Origin: Ferrimonas senticii DSM 18821
GTDB taxonomy: Bacteria; Pseudomonadota; Gammaproteobacteria; Enterobacterales; Shewanellaceae
NCBI RefSeq assembly: GCF_000422665.1
Contig: NZ_AUGM01000011.1
Coordinates: 95,924-159,923 of the forward strand
Direction of reading: 5' to 3'
DNA length: 64,000 bases
Below are positions 53,545 to 61,700 of the stretch, one piece after another. Position numbers and translations under genes: made by a program. Below the pieces are notes generated by a model that worked only from the letters and a program-made list of their open reading frames with translations, was not told the origin of the DNA and did not search any database. Numbering within the stretch: the stretch's first letter is position 1; each line of letters begins with the position of its first letter.

Positions 53545-55736
53545 GCGCTGGCCTCGCCGCTGTTTTGCTGTAACCGCTGCAGCACTTGCTGGCGCGGCCC
53601 CACCGCCACCAGCCGGCCGCGTTCCAGGATCATCAGCTGATCGGCCAGTTCCATCAGCGCTTGTTTATGGGTGACTAACACCAGGGTTTTATCGCGCGGC
53701 AGTTGCTTGATGGTCCGAATAAACTGCAGTTCGGCACGGGCATCGAGGCTGGCGGTTGGTTCATCCAGTAGCAGTACCGGTGGATCGGTCAACAGCGCCC
53801 GCGCCAGCGCGACCGCTTGCCGCTGGCCGGCCGAGAGCGCTAACCCCGCTTCGCCGACTTGACGGTTTAAGCCTTCGCTATCAAGGTTGGTAAATAGGCC
53901 AACGCCACTGCGCTCGACTGCTAGTTTCAGTTGCGCTTCGCTGATGTGGCGGCAGCCAAGGGTGATGTTGTCGGCGATAGTGCCGCGAAACAGTTTGATC
54001 TCTTGCGGCACGTAGCCGATCTGCTGCCGTAGCGCGCCACTGTGCAGTTGCTTGATTTCATGGTTATCCAGTCGCAGGCCGCCGTGGTCGCTGCGCAGCA
54101 GCCCGAGCAAGGCTTTAACCAGAGTGGATTTACCAGAGCCATTGCGACCGATGATCGCCAGTCGTTGTCCCGCCGCTAGGGTAAAGTTGAGATCCCGCAG
54201 CGCCGGTTGTGCTTGGCCGGGGTAGCTGAATTGCCAGTTATCGGCGCTTATGTTGCCTTGCAGACGGCCAAGATCGGGGTAGTGCTTATGGCTGGCGCTC
54301 TCTTGCGGCAGCTGCATCAATTGGTCCAACTGCTCTAGGGTGGCTTTGACGTTATGGGCGCGGCTAAGCAGGTTGATCAGTTGGCTCATTGGGCTGATGG
54401 CGCGGCTGCCTAAGATCACCGCAGCAATAATCCCACCCATGGAGATCACTCCCGCTTCGACGCAGTACACCCCAAGTACCACGGTGATCACCGAACATAA
54501 CTGGACGATAAACGAGGCGCTGTTGCTGGCGATGTTGGTCAGCCGCCGACTGCGCATCTGCCAGTCGGCGTTGTGGGCTTGCAGCTGCTCCCAAGTGTGT
54601 TGCACCGCGCCTTCAGCGCCGCTGGTTTTGATGGTTTCCAGCGCCATCAGCGATTCATACAGATGGTTATGGCGCAGATCGGCGAAGCGCTGGGCTTGCT
54701 GCGCGGCCGCCGCCATCTGCCGCTGCAGCGCGGCGGTGATGACAATCATCAAGCCGATGGCGATCAGCGCTGGCCACACTAACGGCCCGCCGACATAACC
54801 GATGATCAGCAAAAACAGCAGTGAAAAGGGCAGATCCACCAAGGTGACGATGGTGGTCGAGGCGATAAATTCACGGACGCTGTCAAAATCGCTGAACTTG
54901 CGTGCCAGCGCGCCGGTCGCCCCAGGTTTGTGCTGCAATTGCAGCCCCATGATCTTGGCAAACAAGGTGCGTGATACCGCCAGATCGGTTTGCTTACCGG
55001 CGTAATCGATCAAGCTGGCTCGTACTTGCTTGAGGGCAAAATCAAACAGATAGGCCAGCCCGGCACCGACTGCCAACACCCACAAGGAGTCGTAGGCCAG
55101 ATTGGGGACGATGCGATCGTAGACGTTCATAATGAACAGCGGCGACACCAGCGCAAACAGGTTGATCAACAACGACCCTAGGATGATGTCGCGATACAGC
55201 GGTGCGGTACGGCGCAACGGTCCCCAGAACCAGTGTTGTGATGGCGGCGGTTGTTGCTCCGGCTGATCTAGCAGCGCCAGTTTCGGTTTGACCGCAATCA
55301 GATGCCCCAAATACTGCTGCTCTAGCCGAGTGCGTGACCACTCGATTTGACCGTGAGTTAACGGATCGAGCAGGGTGGCGCGTTCATGGTTGAGTGCCAA
55401 CAGCACCACTGGCGGGTCATCCGCTAGGGCGATTAAACAGGGCAGCGCCGGCGCGGATAGTTGGCTTAATGGTAGGCTCAGCGAGCGACAGGCTAGCCCC
55501 GCACGCTCAGCGGCTTGGGAAAAGTGGGATAACGGCAGATCGCCGCCGGGCAGCGGTAAACCGGCGGTTATGGCGCTGCGATTTACGCGTTGTTCAAAAA
55601 ACTGCGCCAACCACAGCAGATTCTCCAGCAGTGGTGAATCTGCGCTGGTGTTGGCTTGCGCTGCAGGCGTCGCAGCCGCTTCTTGGGGAAGCCCAGAAGC
55701 GGATTCGGTAACGCTGCGTGCGAGGCTATCTGTCAT
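53541..55736 (-). CDS. lapB: Type I secretion ABC exporter (LapB-like)
   Basis: This 731-residue exporter has an N-terminal C39-peptidase-like domain without the catalytic Cys (about 30-160), six membrane helices (about 175-440) and a nucleotide-binding domain with Walker A (GRNGSGKSTL), signature LSAGQRQAVALARAL and Walker B (VLLLDEP). Such domains recognise the C-terminal signal of RTX adhesins without cutting it. It should export the adhesin encoded just upstream in the operon. Confidence 0.93.
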   Translation of the reverse strand: MTDSLARSVTESASGLPQEAAATPAAQANTSADSPLLENLLWLAQFFEQRVNRSAITAGLPLPGGDLPLSHFSQAAERAGLACRSLSLPLSQLSAPALPCLIALADDPPVVLLALNHERATLLDPLTHGQIEWSRTRLEQQYLGHLIAVKPKLALLDQPEQQPPPSQHWFWGPLRRTAPLYRDIILGSLLINLFALVSPLFIMNVYDRIVPNLAYDSLWVLAVGAGLAYLFDFALKQVRASLIDYAGKQTDLAVSRTLFAKIMGLQLQHKPGATGALARKFSDFDSVREFIASTTIVTLVDLPFSLLFLLIIGYVGGPLVWPALIAIGLMIVITAALQRQMAAAAQQAQRFADLRHNHLYESLMALETIKTSGAEGAVQHTWEQLQAHNADWQMRSRRLTNIASNSASFIVQLCSVITVVLGVYCVEAGVISMGGIIAAVILGSRAISPMSQLINLLSRAHNVKATLEQLDQLMQLPQESASHKHYPDLGRLQGNISADNWQFSYPGQAQPALRDLNFTLAAGQRLAIIGRNGSGKSTLVKALLGLLRSDHGGLRLDNHEIKQLHSGALRQQIGYVPQEIKLFRGTIADNITLGCRHISEAQLKLAVERSGVGLFTNLDSEGLNRQVGEAGLALSAGQRQAVALARALLTDPPVLLLDEPTASLDARAELQFIRTIKQLPRDKTLVLVTHKQALMELADQLMILERGRLVAVGPRQQVLQRLQQNSGEASA

Positions 55737-55746
55737 CCCTTACATC

Positions 55747-58700
55747 CTATGGCAGATAAGTGTCATCAGGCCGCTGCGGTGCCACTTGCAGGGCTGCACC
55801 AGCATTGGCATTTTGGCTGTCGAGATCGCTGTCGAACACCAAGGCGCCATCGTTGACCAGCTCATCCAAGCTGCTGTCGACCCCTTCCAGCACAATGGTT
55901 AACGTATCGCCGTTGCTGCCACTGCCATCGGTATCGACGCGGATGGTGGTGTCGCTGCCATCGCTGCTGACGCTCAGATAGTCGCCGATGGTGGCGTTGG
56001 TTTCGCCAATCAACAGCTGCGACAGATCCAACTTATCGAACTGTTCCAAGTCCTTAATGATATCGGTACTGCCATCGGCATCGCCTTGATGCCAGACAAA
56101 GGTATCTTTGCCGACGCCGCCACTAAGCAGATCATTGCCAAGGCCACCGATGATGGTGTCGTCACCCTCTTGGCCGTAGACGATGTCATCCCCAGCACCA
56201 GCATCGATGCGATCATCACCGCCACTGCGAACGTTGCCAGTGACCGAAACGTTTTCTTGTGCCAACTGAGGATGGTTAGCGCGGAGGTAATCGAGGCTGT
56301 CGGTGCGAGTCCAATCGCGGTCGGCATCGTTTTCCAAATCGAGCAACACCTTCCAGCCCGAGCCTGCCGGGTAGTGCGCCGGATTGAGTCCCAGCGCTTG
56401 CACTAGCGCATCGGTATTGGGACTGTCGCCAAAGATGATGTCGTTGCCATCGTTGCCGCTGATCTGATCTTTACCCAGCGAGGCCAACTGCTGATCCAAG
56501 ATCGACCCCAGCGCCTGCTTAAGATCGGCGCTGTCTTGCAATAACAGTGCATTGTTGCCGCTGTCGATGAAGTTCATTAGTTCACTGGCGGTCAGTTCAC
56601 CATTGCCATCAACATCGCCAACTAGGTTGTCACCGCTGGCAAGAATGCTGTCGGCATCGACGCCGATGGAGATCGCTTGCAAGCTGCTGACCAGCGTTTT
56701 CAGTTGCGCCAGTTCATCGCTGCCGTCAGCGCCAACCAATTCACCCCAAGCGGTGGCACTGGCGCTGCCATATTGATAGTTACCGTCGCTGTCGATGTAG
56801 GCGTTGGGCTGGCCATCGGTGATAAAGATGGCGTGGTTTTCGGTGATGGCATCAGCTGGATTGCTGCTCAGCCAGGCGTTGGCGTCGGCGAATGCCGCCT
56901 CGTAGTTAGTCCAACCGGTATTGGTGGCGCCATCAGAGGTGTTGTCCATCGCATTGACGTAGGCTTTGGCCGCCGCCAGTTGCGCCGGATCGGCGAGATC
57001 AAATTCGGTGGCAGCGCCGTTGGGGTTATTCACGCGGCTGTCGAAGTCGATCAGTTTGATGGTGACGTTGCCGTCGTGCGCGGCCATATCATCGATCATC
57101 GCCAATAGCGCCTCTTGGATGTCGGCCAGTTGCTGATCATCCAGTGAACCGGAGCTGTCGATCATCACCGCGTAGTGGTAGTTCAGCGGCACCTCGACAG
57201 GGGTTGAGCCGCCGGCATCACCAATCAGTACGTCGTCATTACCGCCGCCGGTTAAGATGTCGTCGTCATTGCTGCCAACGCGATTGTTGCCGATAACGCT
57301 GATCTCGGCGGTGGCGGTGCTGGTGGCGCCATGCTCGTCGGTGATGCTGTACTCAAAGCGTTCGGTGACCACTTGACCGGCGCTCAGATCATCGTAGATC
57401 CCCAGCGAGTCAAAGCTAAAGGTGCCATCGCTGTTGATGGTAAGTTGTGCGCCACTGTCTAGCGTGATCACTTGGCCGTCGGTTACCGGTTGGCCATTGA
57501 TGTGGGTCAAACTGAAGCGGTCGCCTTCGGGATCGCTGTCATTGGCCAAGAGGCCATTGTTGGCATCGTCGATCTGCAACCGGCCATTGGCATCGGTGAT
57601 CAGGGCTCCATCGCCGAGGTTGGCGCCAGTGGCGCTGATCGCTGTCAACAGATAGTCGGAGGAATCACCGCCGTCGTCGTTGCCGTTGCGATTTTCGGTG
57701 GCTTCGAACACTAGGGTGTCAAACACGATGTCGCCGGTATCAATGGTGTAGCTGCCGGAGGTGGCACCGTTTTCGGTAAAGAACACCTCAGTGGCGACTA
57801 ACTCCCCTTGGTAATAGGCTTTCCAGACGCCCTGTTCGCCGCCATTTTCATTGGCAAACAGGCGAGCAACGGAGAATTCAACTTGGCTAACCAGCTCGTT
57901 GAATTCGATCTTAATCCCTTCGGAACGACCACTGCTGGGATCGTATTCAATCTGATCGTTGATTTGCCCTTGTGGCCGGATGCTGTCGCCAACCCCGATC
58001 CCTTGACCGCTGATGGTGCTGAACTCACCGACGATCTGTTCACTGCCATCGAAGCTGATGGCGGTCATGGTAAACAGTGGATTGCCATCACTGTCGGTGG
58101 GGATGGTCGCGCCATTGCTAAAGTCGGCATCGACCTGATACTGGCCTTGGCTGGCTTGATCATCATTGGCGATAACGCTGTTAACCCGGATCGCGACGTT
58201 GGCGCTGTCGCCGCCACCGTTGCCGTCGCTGATGGTGTAGTTGAAGCTAACATCACCAGCGAAACCGGGATCTGGGGTAAAGGTCATGTTGCCATCGGCA
58301 TCGATGTTGATGGTGCCGTTGCTGATGGCAATGGTTTGTTCTGCGCCGGTGACGGCGATGCCATTGATGTAGCTGAAGGTTAGGGACGAGCCCTCTGGAT
58401 CGTTGTCGTTGCTTAGTAAATCTAGGGCGATGGAGCCGTTTTCATTGACTTGGTAACGGTCATCGACCGCATCGGGGCTGTCATTACTGCCGTTGATGGT
58501 GATGTTGAGTTTGGCGCTGGCACCGGTATTGGTGGTGTAAGTGATTGCTGGCACGGTGCCATCCCAACCGGCTTGCGGCTCGAACGCGTAGGCGCCGGAA
58601 GCGGCGATGGTAATTACGCCGATACCGACGATGGTGATGCTGTTACCGGCGCTGACCGTCTGGCCGTTAACGCTAAAGTTGTTGACCGTGAGCGGCGTGT

Positions 58701-61700
58701 CTTCATCGCGGTCATTGCTGAGCACATTGCCGGTCAGAGTTTGATTCTCTTGGCCGCTGTCGTTGTCATCAAGCAACTGTGATGGATCGTCAACGGGGGT
58801 GACCGTTGGCGTTGCACTAACCGCAGTGCCATTGTCGCTGCCATCATTTGGCGTCAGGGTGAACTGTGGCAGTGGCTGACCTTGGTTAATCAGGTCAACC
58901 CCAGCTTGAGTCAGCACCACATTGCCGCTGTCATCCAAGGCGTAGTGGGTGGTGTCGCTAAGGGTAACGGTAACGTCGTCGCCATCGGCATCGAAGGTGC
59001 TGTAGCTAACCACCACATCACCGGCGGCGGCGCCGCTGTCTTCGGTAAATTCGGCAACGTCGCCCAAACTGATGGTCGGCACGTCATTGATTGGCTCAAC
59101 GACCACCGTCACCTGGGCGCTATCGCTGCCGCCGTTACCATCACTGACCTGATAACTGATGGTGGCGCTGCCATTGAAGTTCGCTGCCGGGGTAAACAAC
59201 AACTTGCCATCGACGATGGCGACGGTGCCTTGCTCTGGCGGTACCGTGGCGGCGGTGATGGTTAAGCTGTCGTTGTCGGCATCGTTGTCGTTGGCCAGTA
59301 CGTCGATGGTGACGGCGCTGTCTTCGTCGGTGTTGATGTTGTCGTCCTGGGCGATGGGGGCATCGTTAACGGCGGCAACGGTGATGTTAAGCGTGGCGCT
59401 TTGGCCGGTATTGGTGGTGTAGGTGATGCTTGGAACCGTGCCGTTAAAGTCGGTCGCGGGCTCAAAGCGGTAACTGCCGTCACTGTCGATGGTGATGGTG
59501 CCGATCCCATCGATGCTGGCGCTGGCGCCGGCGTCGTAGCGCAACCCCCCGACTTCAAAGCTAACCACATTGAGCGCGGCGTCATCTTGCTCGTCGTTGT
59601 TGAGCACATTGCCGTTGAGGGGAGTCTCTTCATTGGTGCTGGCGCTGTCGTCGTTGATAACCGCATCGGCATTATCCGCTTTAACCGTAACGACGACCGT
59701 CGCGGTACTGCTGGCGCCATCGGCATCGGTGACGGTGTAGCTGATGCTGGTGGTGCCATTGAAATCGGCATTAGGGGTAAAGCTTAAGGTGCCATCGTCG
59801 TTGATGGTAACGCTGCCATCGGGGCTACTGGCGGCGGTGATGCTAAAGCTGTCATCATCGAAATCATTGCTAAGTACATCAATGATAACGCTACGGTCTT
59901 CCTCGGTGCTGGCGCTGTCGTCGAAGGCAAATGGTGCCGGGTTGCTGATGGTCCAAGTAAAGGTTTGCTCGGTGGTAAGACCGTCGGCATCGGTGGCGGT
60001 AATGGTGACCTCAAAGCTGCCGGTGGATGAAGCATCATTGGCGATCTGGCCACTGATAACGCCGCTGTCGGGATCAATCGTCAGACCATCCGGCAAGCCG
60101 TCGGCGGTGAAGCGCAGCGCACTTTCCAGATCGTCAAAGTTGGCGCTGATATCAACGCTGATGTCCTCATGATCTAGGCTATCTCTGTCAATTAAGCTTT
60201 CGCTTATCGGCGCATCATTAACCGCGTCGATGGTGATATCCAGCGTCGCCGTATCGCCAGTGTTGGTGGTATAGCTGATCGGCGGCACCTCGCCGTTCCA
60301 GTTGGCAACGGGGATAAAGGTGTAACTGCCATTGGCGTTTAAGGTGAATTCACCCATGCCGTCAATGGTGATGCTGTCACCGGCGGCATGGACCGTGCTG
60401 TCGCCGCCGATGGTAAAGCTATCGACCAGCAACAGGGTGTCGACGTCGCTGTCATTGCTGAGCACGTTGCCGTCGACGGTAGTGTCTTCTTGGCCGCTGA
60501 TGCTGTCGTTGCTCAGTTCGGCTGGGTCATCGACCGCATTAATGGTGATATTCAGCGTTGATGACATGCCAGTATTGGTGAAGTAGAGCACCTGCGGCAC
60601 GGTGCCATTCCAGTTTTCAACTGGAGTAAAGGTATAGCCACCATCGGCGTTGATGGTGATCTCGCCGATGCCATCTAGGATGGCGGTGTCACCGGCGCCA
60701 TAGCTGTCGCCACCGATGTTAAAGCCAACCACCGCGAGGTCGTTGTCCACATCGTTATCGTTGGCCAATACGTTGCCGCTGACGCTGTGGTCCTCATCGG
60801 CGTTGCCCAGATCAGAGCGCAAGTCGGAGGGATCGTCCACCGGAGTGACATTGACGCTGACGGTCGCGCTGGCCTCATCTCCGTTTTCATCGCGAATGGT
60901 GTACTCGATGGTTGCCGAGCCAAAATAGTTGGCCGCAGGCGTAAATAGCAAGGTACCGTTAGGGAGTACGGTAACGCTACCAATGGCGGGATCAACGCTG
61001 GCCGAGATGACGGTCAGTGTGTCGCCATCGGGGTGACTGTCGTTGTCCAGCACCTTGATGGTGACCTCGGTCTCTTCCGTGGTTTGAGCGCTGTCATCGG
61101 TGGCAACTGGGGCGTCATCCACTGGGGTGATGGTGATGGTGACCGAGCCGCTGTCGCTTAGTTCGCCATCGGAGATGACGTAATCGAATGTGGCTTCACC
61201 TACGTAGTTTTGCGCCGGTTTAAAGCTGATGCTGCCATCGGCGGCCACAATCACACTGCCGCTGCCATCCTTAAGGTCAATGGTTTGGGCATTGCCGGTC
61301 AGTGCGGTGCCATCAATGTGGGTGATGATCAGTAGGTCACCGTCAATATCGCCATCGTTGCCGGTTAGATCGAGGCTAAGTTCGCCATCTTCGGCAACGG
61401 TAAGATCGTCGTCATTGGCGTTGGGTGCGTCATTCACTGCGGTGATGTCGATAGCCAATGTGGCACTGTCACCGGTGTTGGTGGTGTAGGTAACCGTTGG
61501 TACCACACCGTTCCAGTTGGCGTCGGGGACAAATTCAAAGCTGCCGTTGGCGTTTAGGCTAAAGGTACCGATGCCGGGGATAGGGACTTCGTCGCCGGGG
61601 AGGTATTCGGTGGCATCATTGCCAATGGTGAATTTAGCTACTCGAAGTGTGCTATCAACGTCGCTGTCGTTAGCGAGCACGTTGCCGGTAACCACGCTGT

